DNA of 64,000 nt from Oscheius sp. JU75 (Eukaryota > Nematoda > Chromadorea > Rhabditida > Rhabditidae), in assembly GCA_037178855.1 (NCBI GenBank), contig JASJZC010000004.1, positions 3,224,001 through 3,288,000 on the forward strand, read 5' to 3'. The first letter of the stretch is position 1. The number at the start of each line of letters is the position of its first letter. The position numbers were made by a program, and so were the translations under genes. The notes beneath the pieces were generated by a model. The model was given only the letters and a program-made list of their open reading frames with translations, did not search any database and was not told the DNA's origin. This document shows positions 10,100-20,436 of the stretch, one piece after another.

Positions 10100-10473
10100 G
10101 GCTAAATGAAGATTTGAACTTCTGATGCAAAAGAAACGCCAAGGGACTCGCGTCTCTCTGACTCTGGCTGAATTGGGCGGAGTTTTGATTTGGCGGCCAA
10201 TCAGCACGGTCGAAGCTTCGCGAACCAAGTCGTTGCGGGAGCCCGCTCTGCGTCCCTAATTGCCCGCCTCTTTGAATTTCCTCTGCGCCTTACCCAACTG
10301 CTCTGGCCCTCCGCTAGTGTTCATTTTTGCATCAACGGGGTCTTATCATTTCGAGTTCACCTTTTTCTATTCAAGTTGGATAGATTCCGTCTATTCGTAG
10401 ATAGGCATTGTTTGTTACTCTCTCTGCAGTTTCCGTCTAGTTACCTTCTTTTTTAGTTTCGTTTTCAGCCACA
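10100..10473. promoter_or_regulatory. Shared HSP10/HSP60 bidirectional promoter
   Basis: The 374 bp between the two divergent start codons contain no coding sequence. They hold a perfect heat-shock element (10211-10225), C-rich and GC-rich stretches near the HSP10 side, and a T-rich stretch ending in GTTTTCAG five bases before the HSP60 start, which is probably the trans-splice acceptor for the HSP60 message. Confidence 0.75.
10211..10225. promoter_or_regulatory. Heat-shock element (three inverted nGAAn units)
   Basis: The sequence cGAAgcTTCgcGAAc at 10211-10225 has GAA at 10212, TTC at 10217 and GAA at 10222, exactly the 5-bp-phased alternating units bound by an HSF trimer. It sits about 110 bp upstream of the HSP10 start and about 250 bp upstream of the HSP60 start, so it can serve both genes. 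Confidence 0.82.
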
Positions 10474-12439
10474 ATGCTGCGCTACAGCCGATCTGCTGTC
10501 AGAACCGCTGCTAGAACTTACGCCAAGGATGTAAAATTCGGTGCTGAGGGGCGCAAAGCTATGCTTGTCGGAGTCGATCTTCTCGCCGATGCTGTGTCTG
10601 TTACTATGGGTCCCAAGGTAGGCTCTACTGATGTTTATTTACAGATATTTTTTTAGGGCAGAAATGTCATCATCGAGCAATCGTGGGGAAGTCCCAAAAT
10701 CACCAAAGATGGAGTTACTGTCGCTAAATCCATCGACTTGAAGGACAAGTACCACAACATGGGGGCCAAGCTCATTCAGGTATCACCCCTAGTTAGTGTT
10801 CTTCAATATGTTTAGGATGTCGCCAACAAGGCCAACGAAGAAGCTGGAGACGGAACTACTTGCGCTACCGTGCTCGCCCGCTCTATTGCCAAGGAAGGCT
10901 TTGAAAACATCAGCAAGGGAGCCAATGCCGTCGAAATCAGAAGAGGAGTGATGGCCGCTGTTGAGCGTATTACAGCCGAATTGAAGACTCTTAGCAAGCA
11001 GGTCACTACACCCGAAGAAATCGCCCAAGTTGCCACTATTTCTGCCAACGGCGACAAAATCATCGGAAATCTTATTTCTGATGCCATGAAGAAGGTCGGA
11101 AAGAAGGGTGTTATTACCGTCAAGGATGGAAAAACGCTGAATGACGAGCTTGAGCTGATCGAAGGAATGAAGTTCGATCGGGGATATATCTCTCCCTATT
11201 TCATCAATACTGCCAAAGGAGCCAAGGTACTGTTCTTTTTTGCACATACAACTCGCTTCAGGTCGAATTCGAGAAAGCTCTCGTTTTGCTGAGTGAGAAG
11301 AAAATCAGCCAAGTTCAAGATATCGTTCCCGCCCTCGAATTGGCCAACAAGTTCAGAAAGCCACTCGTTATCATTGCCGAAGACGTCGACGGTGAAGCTC
11401 TCACCACACTGGTCCTCAACAGATTGAAGGTATAATCTTACTTTTATATAAAATGTAATCATATTCAGGTTGGTCTCCAAGTGGCTGCTGTCAAGGCTCC
11501 CGGTTTCGGTGATAATCGCAAAAACACACTAAAGGACATGGCTGTCGCTACGGGCGGAACCGTTTTTGGAGATGATTCTAACCTCATTAAATTGGAGGAC
11601 ATCCAGGCTTCTGACTTTGGAGAAGTCGAAGAGGTTACCATCACCAAGGATGACTGTCTTCTGCTCCGCGGAAAGGGAGAGCACGCCGATATTGAGAAAC
11701 GTATCGAGCACATCAATGACGAGATTGAGGAGTCGACCAGCGAGTACGAGAAGGAGAAGTTGCAAGAGCGATTGGCCAAGTTGTCCAGCGGTGTTGCCGT
11801 TCTCAAAATCGGAGGAGCATCCGAAGTCGAGGTTGGAGAGAAGAAGGATCGTGTCACCGATGCTCTCTGTGCCACTCGTGCCGCCATCGAGGAAGGAATT
11901 GTACCCGGAGGAGGAGTTGCTCTTCTCCGCACTCTGCGTACTCTAGACAACTTCAAGGTTTGAATCTTGGTTGTCTCTTTATTACCGTAGTTTTCAGGCA
12001 CCCAATGACGACCAACAAGTCGGAGTCAACATCGTCAAGAAGGCTATTAGACAGCCCATTTCCACAATTGTCAAGAATGCTGGTCTTGAACCCGCCTCCA
12101 TTGTTGAAAAAGTACGTTTGTCCATATTTTCCTTACAAATAATCAATTTTAGGTTCTTAGTCACGAGAATGTTGCCTTCGGATATGATGCGTTGAATGAC
12201 AAGTTTGTGAACATGTTTGAAGCCGGTATCATTGATCCTACTAAGGTACTTTTTTTATTCTATGATCTCTAGTTTGATTCTTACAGGTTGTGCGAACTGC
12301 TCTCCAGGATGCTTCAGGTGTAGCCTCCCTTCTTGCCACTACTGAATGCGTTGTTACCGAAATCCCGAAAGAAGAGCCGGCTGCTCCCCCGATGGGAGGA
12401 ATGGGTGGCATGGGCGGTATGGGAGGAATGGGCTTCTAA
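10474..12439 (+). CDS. hsp-60: Mitochondrial 60-kDa chaperonin HSP60
   Basis: ATP-driven folding chamber of the mitochondrial matrix. Eight phase-consistent exons: 10474-10617, 10657-10779, 10816-11226, 11262-11429, 11469-11957, 11998-12111, 12153-12245 and 12287-12439. An N-terminal mitochondrial presequence ([19 protein letters not shown]) precedes the mature start [12 protein letters not shown]. The nucleotide-binding signatures [12 protein letters not shown] and [20 protein letters not shown] are intact, as are the apical-domain [15 protein letters not shown] and the family signature [17 protein letters not shown]. The C-terminus is the expected GGM repeat ending in GF. Length is normal at about 565 aa. 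The ATG is five bases after GTTTTCAG, pointing to a trans-spliced message. Confidence 0.97.
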
Positions 12440-12596
12440 ACGGTACCTCACTACGCGTCGTTGAATTCGCTTGATACTCAACTTGTTTTTCTTAGGTTTT
12501 TAGTTTTGTTTAGCCTGTTATTGTTCCATTTTCCCCGTTTATAAATCTCGTTTTCGTTGTTAAATCTTTATTTTTCCCACAAAAATGAATAATTAT

Positions 12597-13312
12597 CTAC
12601 GATCTGTACATGAGTACCTTTGCCTCTCCGTGTGGAATTGCGGGTTTCCCATACTTCTTTTCCGCTCGGCGCAGGAACGCCTCTACCATGGTTTTCACAA
12701 CTAAATTATATATTCTTTCAAATGGCCACGTTTTTACCTTGGTCGAAAAACAAATGAGCAACTCGTCGATGCAAGGATGAGCGGAATTCGAAAACTAGAT
12801 CGTAGTGTAACTTGCATGTGTGACCATTCTTCTCCAGGCCGTTGCCAAAACGGAAAGTCGTTTCCAGTTTGCGAAAGAGACGATCATCAATACAGACCGA
12901 CTGAAACTGATTAGTTTTTACACTTTCTTCTGGACAATTGCAACATTTCATGGAAACTCACATGAACTACCACCGGTGAGGCGAATATGACGCGGCTAGT
13001 GTAGCTCTCAACGAGAGGAGGGAACCCAATTTCTAATTCCGCCTTCATCGAGTGTTTTTGCTCGCTGAGAACATCGGATCGTCTACACCAGGGCACGAAT
13101 TCTCGGTATTCCGAGACATTTTCCACGACTGCGAACATTTGCTCCTTAGTGTAACTTTTTATTTACAAGCTTTTTTTTACTGCAGATTACCCAATGATTC
13201 GCTCCTCGGAATAACTCATCTCTGTTCCTTTGGGAGCAACTCGTTGAAAAAATCGAACTGGATGTCCGAAACGCGTTACTGGTAGCACCATCGACACCCG
13301 TTGAAAGAACAT
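12597..13312 (-). CDS. COQ10 homolog: Coenzyme Q-binding protein COQ10 (START-like)
   Basis: COQ10 binds ubiquinone in the mitochondrial inner membrane and is needed for efficient respiration. Four exons, 13312-13191, 13154-12962, 12900-12738 and 12700-12597, are in phase (about 193 aa). Diagnostic blocks are YTKEQMFAVVENVSEYREFVPW, a cluster around ELEIGFPPLVESYTSRV, FEFRSSLHRRVAHLFFD and VVKTMVEAFLRRA, in the same order as the human and yeast proteins. The N-terminal 40 residues are basic and presequence-like. The gene starts 94 bp after the upstream unknown gene's stop on the same strand, so the pair may be an operon. Its 3' end converges on HSP60 with 157 bp between stops. Confidence 0.93.
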
Positions 13313-13405
13313 TATAGCCTGATTTCTTCATTAGAAAAGCGGTGAGTATTAGGAATATCAGGGAGAACTGCCTCTGCGATTGTCAAAGAGAAGTCGAAGA
13401 TGTCT

Positions 13406-14119
13406 TTATTGTGTTTGGTCAAAGTCCTTTGGAATGTCGATCATATCACAGATATCCGAGAGAGTGCTTCGGTCGTAGACTATTCTAAACTTTACATTTC
13501 CTTCCGATTCAGTACGAGCTTGGAAGGCCTCTCTAGGAACAAACCTTTCCGACTGCGGAGCTTGTTGTATGCGAGCTATGCTGCGGTTCGACTCTGTAGA
13601 CAAAGACAATTTGAACGGTTCTCGCTGATCCAAGCACTGCGAGTTGTGATCGGCAGCCAGTTTTCGGTGTCGACACACCATATGTGCTATCTTGCCCTGT
13701 AAAAGTATAAGATTGAGGTTCGTTAGGCTTACTTTTGCTGATTCCAGCTCTGTCCCACAGACAAGACATCTTGTAGTAGCTGTATCAAGAGAAACGTCTT
13801 GATGAGAGTAGGACATATGGAAAGCAAGAACCTGGGAATTTGGCTGTTATGGGAAGAACATTTATTTACTTCAAGATTGCTAAAGTATCGACCACACATA
13901 GGTACAGAACAAGAGTTATTCTGTACATTGCAGAGAGCATGCGCTCTCAACAAGCGCATTCTTTGAACATTTGTCCCTTCGTCTTCATCTCGGCTTGGGC
14001 GAACACTCTGATGTGTCAATAACTTCAATAAATGTTTTGACAATTACCTTTTTTGGATCATACAACTTCGGTTCTTCTTGAGGTCTTTCAGGAACAGCCG
14101 CCCTTGATAACTTAGGCAT
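13406..14119 (-). CDS. Uncharacterised protein of about 157 aa
   Basis: Not recognised. Three phase-consistent exons (14119-14048, 13843-13733, 13696-13406) encode a protein starting MPKLSRAAVPERPQEEPKLY, with an R-C-L-V-C-G-T pair of cysteines near residue 50, further Cys and His after it (HMVCRHRK) and a basic/acidic C-terminal half (FVPREAF, VKFRIVYDRS). No signal peptide or membrane segment. The C-x-x-C plus later C/H residues could bind metal, but no named zinc-finger class fits. TGTTCAG precedes the ATG by 6 nt (trans-splice acceptor), and the gene lies 94 bp upstream of COQ10 in a run of four same-strand genes. The 204-nt first intron is long for this genome. Confidence 0.65.
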
Positions 14120-14430
14120 AGTTGACTGAACACAAAACTATTTTTTAAAAAAAAAGTGGTCAAAATTACATTTTCCTTTTTATTTTTCATGCATCTCTTT
14201 CGGTGTTTTATCGGTCTTTTCTGTAATACTGAAATAATGCTAAAGTAAAACAGATCATGGCACTACCAAGTTGACCAGTGCTTGATGGGCAGGAGGACAT
14301 CGACATACTTCTGAAGATTAGGCTGTCACGTATACGATTGTGTCATCGAAGAATATATGGATCTTGCCAAATCATGCGTGCGCCGATATGTTTTAAAAAT
14401 CTTTATACACGTATCACCCATATCTTTGTC

Positions 14431-14935
14431 TTACATCTCCATTTTTTCTTGGTGTGCAGGAAGCGTGGGAGGGAAATGCTGCTCGCAAAGCTTCGCCAGA
14501 TCTGTGTGCAATGTAAACTCGGCATTCTGTGCCAGTTCAATATTCTGCTGACTTGCAAACGTTGAGCCTTGATGAGCCGAACCTGAAAAAGGGGGTTATT
14601 TCGCGAAGCTACAAATTATTCATGCAAACAACTTTAAACTTGTCCTACCTACACAGACGTTTTGGAGATACGCCATTTGATTCGAGAGCACGCTGTTAAT
14701 GTTGTTGAGCTTCTGCTTGAACTGATTTGATGACTCGTCCATTTTGTTCTGGAAAAATCAGCCATGAACGAAAGTTTTAGCCAACCTTGCTAGTCTGTTT
14801 TTCTTTCGACAGCTCTGAAACGCATGACTGTGCCAGTTGAAGGATCTCCCGGATATTTGTTTCAACCTGCTCGATTTCCTTCAGCCGTTTTCCAAGGTCA
14901 ATCGACCCTTGTGGACCACTGATAGGTGTCGACAT
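14431..14935 (-). CDS. mdt-11 homolog: Mediator complex subunit 11 (MED11)
   Basis: Head-module subunit of the RNA polymerase II Mediator, in the nucleus. Three phase-consistent exons: 14935-14786, 14748-14649 and 14582-14431 (about 133 aa). The N-terminal helix, LGKRLKEIEQVETNI followed by ILQLAQSCVSELSKEK, matches the MED11 signature in which a coiled coil leads to (A/Q)-x-x-(A/S)-L-x-E-L-S-K-(E/D)-K. A second helical block (NQFKQKLNNINSVL) and a C-terminal extension follow. ATTCAG stands one base before the ATG, consistent with trans-splicing. Human MED11 is 117 aa, so length fits. Confidence 0.85.
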
Positions 14936-15181
14936 ACTGAATCTGTTGGAATGTTGTGTAGAAACAGATTGAAGTACGAAGCCGAATAGAGCAGCTCTAC
15001 ATATGTGTTCTAGCGACTGGAAGAATATTTGACGAGTTCTCTTTGAAAAATGCACAAAACCGACTGAGCAAATAATTCTGTACACATTGAAAGCCGTTAT
15101 CACAATTTGAACGGGGTTCACAATATTTTAAGAGCGAGCAGGGAACAAAGACTAGAAAAAAATAAATAGGAGGATAACTTT

Positions 15182-16831
15182 TCAGTAGATACGATTTTTC
15201 GGCTGGGGAGGAAGTGGCAGGCTTGCAATTGGAATGAATTTGAATCTGGAAACGCTTTTTTTGCAAAAAAAAAAACAGAAATATACCTATCCATAGGATT
15301 TGTAAGCCCCATGATCCCATTGTTTCGGGAGCTGGTGAACGGCACTGAAGAAAGTGGTGGTCCAACTGATTGTGCTACTTTCGAAGTTACCCTCGGAGGT
15401 GGTGGAGGAGCAGCATCAGCGCGATTATTCTCGAATCGATAGTTACCAGTTGAGATAGGTGGTGGCGGCGGTGGTGGAGGAGCCACACGATCATCTCGTT
15501 GCTAAAATAAATTGAGGAAACAACAATAAGTATAAGTTTTTAGCCCAGACATTAATCTCAAAAGAACGCGCACTGATCTTTGATAAGAACCAGAAGAAAA
15601 ACGAGAGCCTGGTTCTGCGCTTAGGAGATAAAGATGTTACCGGAGTAGAGGAAGGAGGCGGTGGAGGAGGAGCAGAAGGCCTTGTCGAAGTCTGCATACT
15701 CGGTCGGCCAATCGGTTTTAGTACGGATGAAGGCGGTGGAATAGTGGAAATATCCTCGAGACTACTCCTTCTATTCATGTTGATTCTTTCCGAGTGTGAG
15801 CTGACGGAATCACTTCTTGGCGGCCGCATTGTTTGGAAGTTTGATCTATTCGTCGGTGTCGATGCTGTTGAAACCTGAAAAAGATGAATTCTATCTAAAA
15901 AGAAAAGTTTTACAGCAGGTTTGTTGAAAGCTGCGGGAGGTTGAGGAGCTGGAGATGGTTTCGTCGATCCGGCTGGAGGCTTTGGTCTATTAATGGACGA
16001 AGTAGCAGACAGCCCTATCGACAAAAACTTTAAAAAAACAAGAGTTAATTAAAATACCAGTTGATGGAGGAGCCGGAGGAGTGTCTTCGACGCGAGAAGC
16101 CACTGAGCTCATTTGTTTTTTTTTATTGTCACTTGGTTTTGAAGGAAGACCGTTCGCGAAAAGCCCACCAGCACCGCTCGGACGCATTGGAGTAGATGAA
16201 GGCGGGGCTGAAAATGATTGCATTTTAAGATGGAACATTCTAAACAAACCATTACTCGAACTGGTTGAGTCGGAACTTTTCTCACCGACGGTTCCCGCTG
16301 AAGATTTCGCTCCAGCTACCAACGGAGACGATCTATCGTTTGTCTGGACCTTCTTCAGTCGCATGCCTTTCTGTAAACAATAATCTAGTACGTTTTTCAT
16401 GAGTCATTGGGCTACGTGTTTGAAATAATTTCAGATAAAGTTATTAAAAATAACCGGTCACTTACACTCCTGGCGGAACGAACCAGCGCACTTTTCGCAT
16501 TTTGAACATTTTTTTTTCTTCAAACTCGTCTTGTCAATTATAATTTTGGATAACACTTGACGAAAAAAGTTCACACATTTGTCAAGTGTTATCCCAGATT
16601 AGAATTGACATGTGTAACAGACGTCTCTTGCACATTGAATGGTAGGATGTTGACTGAAATTTTAGCTGCTCATGATCGAAATACTGTCAGAGAACATCTT
16701 ATTTATCCACACGAAAAAGTAGAGCCTACGTGAATATCGGTCATCAAGTCTTTGCTCATTCCTTTGGCAGAAGATAACGACGACGTCAATCCTGGTGGCG
16801 GTGGCGGCGGAGGAGGTGGCGGTGGCGGCAT
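15182..16831 (-). CDS. wip-1 homolog: WASP-interacting protein (WIP/verprolin family)
   Basis: Binds actin and N-WASP and controls Arp2/3-driven actin assembly. The N-terminus is a polyproline run (M followed by about 13 prolines, then GLTSSLSS). A WH2 actin-binding motif follows (ALVRSARS, then KGMRLKKVQTNDRSSPLV, the family's K-G-x-x-L-K-K-x-x-T-N-D-R-S). A long Pro/Ser linker has several polyproline blocks, and the C-terminus is the WASP-binding motif (RFKFIPIASLPLPPQPKNRIY, stop at 15182). The second exon start (about 16535) is uncertain because the only in-frame acceptor is weak (TTTGAAG). A hairpin repeat lies in that intron. CTTCAG stands 3 nt before the ATG. Gene order on this strand is WIP, MED11, unknown, COQ10, with 94-310 bp gaps. 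Confidence 0.88.
16548..16594. repeat. Perfect 14-bp inverted repeat (hairpin) in a WIP intron
   Basis: GGATAACACTTGAC (16548-16561) and GTCAAGTGTTATCC (16581-16594) are exact reverse complements around a 19-nt loop. The sequence just downstream (TTGACATGTGTAA, then ACGTCT) recurs near 36560 in a CNK intron, so this is probably one member of a dispersed family. Confidence 0.8.
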
Positions 16832-17180
16832 TGTCTGAAGAAAAAAAAGTTTAAATACACAAGAATCGTGACTGGAATGAAAAGAAATGAACAGAACCGT
16901 CAGCTGAGTCAGTTTATCCTTTCGCCGTTTTATGGGATGACCCAGACAAGTCGTGGCGAGACCCGTGACAATATTCAAAAACGCGGGAAGCTGAACTTCA
17001 GCGATTTGTTGATTTTGGTCCTGTGTCAATTGTGTTCCTCCACATTTATTATTTACTTTTCTTTCTATCGGCTTGCTCAAGGCTTACAGACAGGGACGTT
17101 GTCCTCGCACACATTGTTTCCAACCCTTTAGGCTTACTTTAAAACACTTTTACGAGAGCTCAATCAAGAATATTACAGGA
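16832..17180. other. Divergent intergenic region (WIP / shugoshin)
   Basis: Holds the 5' regions of WIP (minus) and shugoshin (plus). No gene was recognised. Open frames here have no family resemblance. Confidence 0.6.
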
Positions 17181-18324
17181 ATGACGCAGAAGATGAGCAG
17201 TCTAGCCAAAATATTCAATCGAACCGCTGTCGCAGTCCCTCCAGAGCCGAAGGAAAACAGAGAAAACATAGGTACATAGCTTTATGCTCTTGTTTACATT
17301 CCTTTTTAGACGTGAACAGCGATTACAAACTGGCAAATGCATCTCTTGTCAATAGAAACGTTTCGCTCAAGGTAATTCTGGCCAAGTTGGTTACAGTAAT
17401 AGTCTAGAACGAAGTGGCAACTTTAAAAATGAAGATAGGCGAGCTAAAAAAGGAACTTCTGGAGAAGGATGAAAAGATCGCTCTTCTAGAAAGCGAAATG
17501 AACCAGGAAAAGATTGACCTTTTGGTGGCTGAGCGATTCAAGGTTTGTTTTTGTCTGAAATAGTCTGGTCAATTGTTTCTTTTAGAAAAAGATGAAAAAT
17601 ATCGGTGCTATTACGGAAAGAACGATACTAAACCTGAGCAAAGCTGCCGAAGAATATCAGACGCTTTTTCTTGACATGAAATCTAGGTATCTTTTGCCCT
17701 CTATTTAATATTTTCGGTTTCAGCATAGATCCAAATACTTCCTCGGAAGTGGTATTATCTGCTCCGCTTCAACGAAAGTGTCCAGTACCTCGACATAAAT
17801 CTTTAGTACTACCAAATAAACCAGCGCTCAATAAAAGTAAGTTATCATCTTAACATTACTGACTATTACATTCAGTTCAAGAGTCACCTCTTGTCAGGAA
17901 TAGACCTGAAAGTGACCCTGATACCAAAGTCACTACACCGCGAGCTGCAAACATTACTGTCAGAAGAACCCCTAGGACAGGAAGAGTTTCTTTGGACGAG
18001 AATCCAGGTTAATATTGTGTCTAGACGCCTTTCTTTCTCTTCAATATTGATCTAAGTAGATTCGTTGCAGCAAACAACGTGAACGCGACACCTAGAGCAG
18101 CTCCACGCCCCCGTTCAGCAAGCGTAACTGCCGAAGGCACAGTTGAATCAGATACGGTAACTTTTAGTGCATTATTACTTTCCATTCGGCGATTTCAGGT
18201 TCGACGGAAACGGGTAGCTGCTAGCAAGATCACTAGTTTTGCCGAACCCCGTCTGAACTCGAAACTTCGAAGACCCGACAAGTACGATGAACCATCTCCT
18301 TTTATTTCGACCGATTTCATATGA
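17181..18324 (+). CDS. sgo-1 homolog: Shugoshin
   Basis: Protects centromeric or synaptonemal cohesin, usually with PP2A. Eight phase-consistent exons: 17181-17271, 17310-17371, 17408-17542, 17586-17686, 17724-17836, 17876-18007, 18071-18156 and 18199-18324 (about 267 aa). Residues about 30-110 form a long coiled coil (LANASLVNRNVSLKNEVATL onward), as in the shugoshin N-terminal domain. The middle is basic and Ser/Thr/Pro-rich. The C-terminus carries the basic SGO motif: KITSFAEPRLNSKLRR corresponds to the family's (K/R)-P-x-x-Y-x-E-P-x-L-x-x-K-(L/M)-R-R. Both diagnostic regions are present in the right order and spacing. TATTACAG lies 2 nt before the ATG, so the message is probably trans-spliced. 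The next gene starts 186 bp downstream on the same strand. Confidence 0.82.
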
Positions 18325-18510
18325 TTCTTTCTGTGAATATGCTGACATACTCGTCTGATATTTTTATGCTCAAATTTATAAGTTAGTCATTCTCTTCTCT
18401 TTGTTTTTCATTAAGTTGGTTTCTCACCATTTATTTTCATCATTTATAATTTATTTTTATATTTTTTACATCTGTACCTGTACTACGGCCTCCAACCAAG
18501 AGGTTTTAGG

Positions 18511-19437
18511 ATGGGAAACTGCATCACAAGAAAGAAGAGCCGGGAGCCCTCACCCATCCTTACACAAGGTACTGCTTTTTTTTTAATCATATAAGCCTCT
18601 TATTTCTACTGAGCTCAAAAAACCACAAAATAGTACTTTACAAAAAATGACATAGTGCGAGATCGAACGGCTGGTCTCTCTGGTCGAAATGATTGGATTC
18701 TACGGTAGGCGATTGACAAACTGATTCGGGCAAACATCCAGACCATAGCGGATACCAATTCGAGATCATTCAGGACTCCCGCGCGTAAGCCTATGGGTGG
18801 CTCATTCAGACTTCGAGAATTCTATTCCGGATCTCGATCAATTCGGAGAGAAAACAGACGAGCCGGCCATCTATCGTCCGGCCAGCAGCAGTCTCGCTGT
18901 GGAAATAGTTAGCAAAAGATTCAGTTTTTGCTAACTCTAATTTTAGGTACCAGATGGCTACTCAACAGCACCAGAAGATTTGTCTGAGGAAGAAGATCCG
19001 CCAACTACTGGACCAAGGACCGAAAAAGACAAGGAAAGCCGATTGTCGTCAGAGAGATCGGAATATCTGACTGGCGACGAGAAGGAAGTAGCGAACGAAC
19101 AAACAGTTGAAGAAGATCCATCACTTCAAGCTTTAAAGAGGACTCTGGAATTGGAGTCGGCCGAAGAAAACGACACTTCTCAAATTGTTAGCTATATTTC
19201 CTTTTTTGTGCCATACATTTACATTCAGGTACGAAATGGTGATGATAGACCCATATCTTCTTTGGCTACACCCCTCAAATTGGCTAGTTTTCTTGCAAAA
19301 CGTGTAAATAGCTCACTCTTCAGAATGAAATCTCCCCTCGCATAGTAGAAGGTCTAGCTGATAAAAAAGGACGCATCAAAAAAAGAACCATCCAGAGGTA
19401 TCTAGAATTACGAAGAGATGCTCAACCAGTCGGATAA
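18511..19437 (+). CDS. Uncharacterised acidic protein with MGNC lipidation start
   Basis: Not recognised. TTTTAG precedes the ATG by one base. Exon 1 (18511-18568) encodes MGNCITRKKSREPSPILTQ, a textbook N-myristoylation (Gly2) plus palmitoylation (Cys4) start with following basics, so membrane attachment is likely. Later exons include an acidic Ser/Glu-rich stretch (APEDLSEEEDPP at about 18979 and EEDPSLQALKRTL). The 3' end is unresolved: one reading stops at 19345, while an alternative using a 38-nt intron (19287-19324) continues to KKGRIKKRTIQRYLEL and a stop at 19437. Internal exon phases around 18650-18760 also could not all be reconciled. It follows shugoshin closely on the same strand, so it may be an operon partner. 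Confidence 0.5.
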
Positions 19438-20436
19438 ATTCCATTTGCCACATCAGAAAGCTGCCAACTTCTCCCTTTGTAACTTTCCCCCAAACCTGTG
19501 TCATAAACGTTTTACCACTACCACCTATGTTTTACAACGCATTTCCCGTAAAAAAAACATTTTGAGGTATTACAAACCTGTTAAAACAGCTTAAAACGAT
19601 AGGCAAGGACCGTACGATCTTTTTTTAGTTAGATGTCTTACCCCCAAAAACCTCACCTGAACAAGCTATAGGCCTTCAAAAGGGTCAAAAAACGAATTTT
19701 GGCGATTACTTCGCAGTTGAAGGTAAGCACAAAACAAAATTTCGGTGGTATTTCTGAAACGCAGACTCATTTACCACGAAATTCCGTTTTGCGCTTACCC
19801 TGGACTAAGGAGTAATCGCAAAAATGACTTATTTGTGACGAGTTTTCAAATTCCCGCTGTTTGATCGCGGTAACTTTGAAATACAAACTTGGAAGGTGCT
19901 TCCTTTTTCAATGCGTTACACTCGTTTTCTTGACTTCTGACTGTGTTTTATCGATTCAGCGTAAAATTTCACCCTAGGAATTGTATATTCAGGTGTAAAA
20001 AGCGGATAATAAAGACAAAAATAGGAAATAGAAAAAAACTTTAAATGTAAAAGATTTTCATGCTCGGAAAATGCGTAGGATAGTCTAATCTATCTGTAAA
20101 TAGCTTATATACGTCTTATTTGGCCTACTCGATTGGTAAAAACCTTTAGGTCCTACCTATTCCCCTCCCCCAATTTATTCAAAATTATTACAGAAGCGGG
20201 GTCTTAACTTTCACTAACAAACTGAAAAGATAAGATAGAAGATCGACAATTTGACTGCGATTGATTTATTGGAACTCTCACTAAAAATAATAATTTTCAC
20301 GCAGGTTAGACCTTATCACAAGAGAGACGAGTTTAAACTGTACACAAAATATTACTAGAGACTAACCACACGAAAAAATAACGCTATTATATTCTAGTGA
20401 ATGTCAATCGAGGTTTACTCTGAGGAGGTGAGGTAT
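19438..20436. other. Gene-free stretch with an inverted repeat
   Basis: No coding sequence was recognised between the MGNC-start gene and the citrate synthase stop. It contains the foldback repeat at 19697-19825 and long AT-rich runs. The part next to 20436 should include the citrate synthase 3' UTR on the minus strand. Confidence 0.6.
19697..19825. repeat. Imperfect foldback repeat, ~55-bp arms
   Basis: The left arm (TTTTGGCGATTACT, GGTAAGCACAAAAC, AATTTCGGTGGTA) pairs with the right arm read on the other strand (TTTTTGCGATTACT, GGTAAGCGCAAAAC, AATTTCGTGGTAA). The arms surround a short loop near 19760. This looks like an aged short MITE. No target duplication could be defined. Confidence 0.75.
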
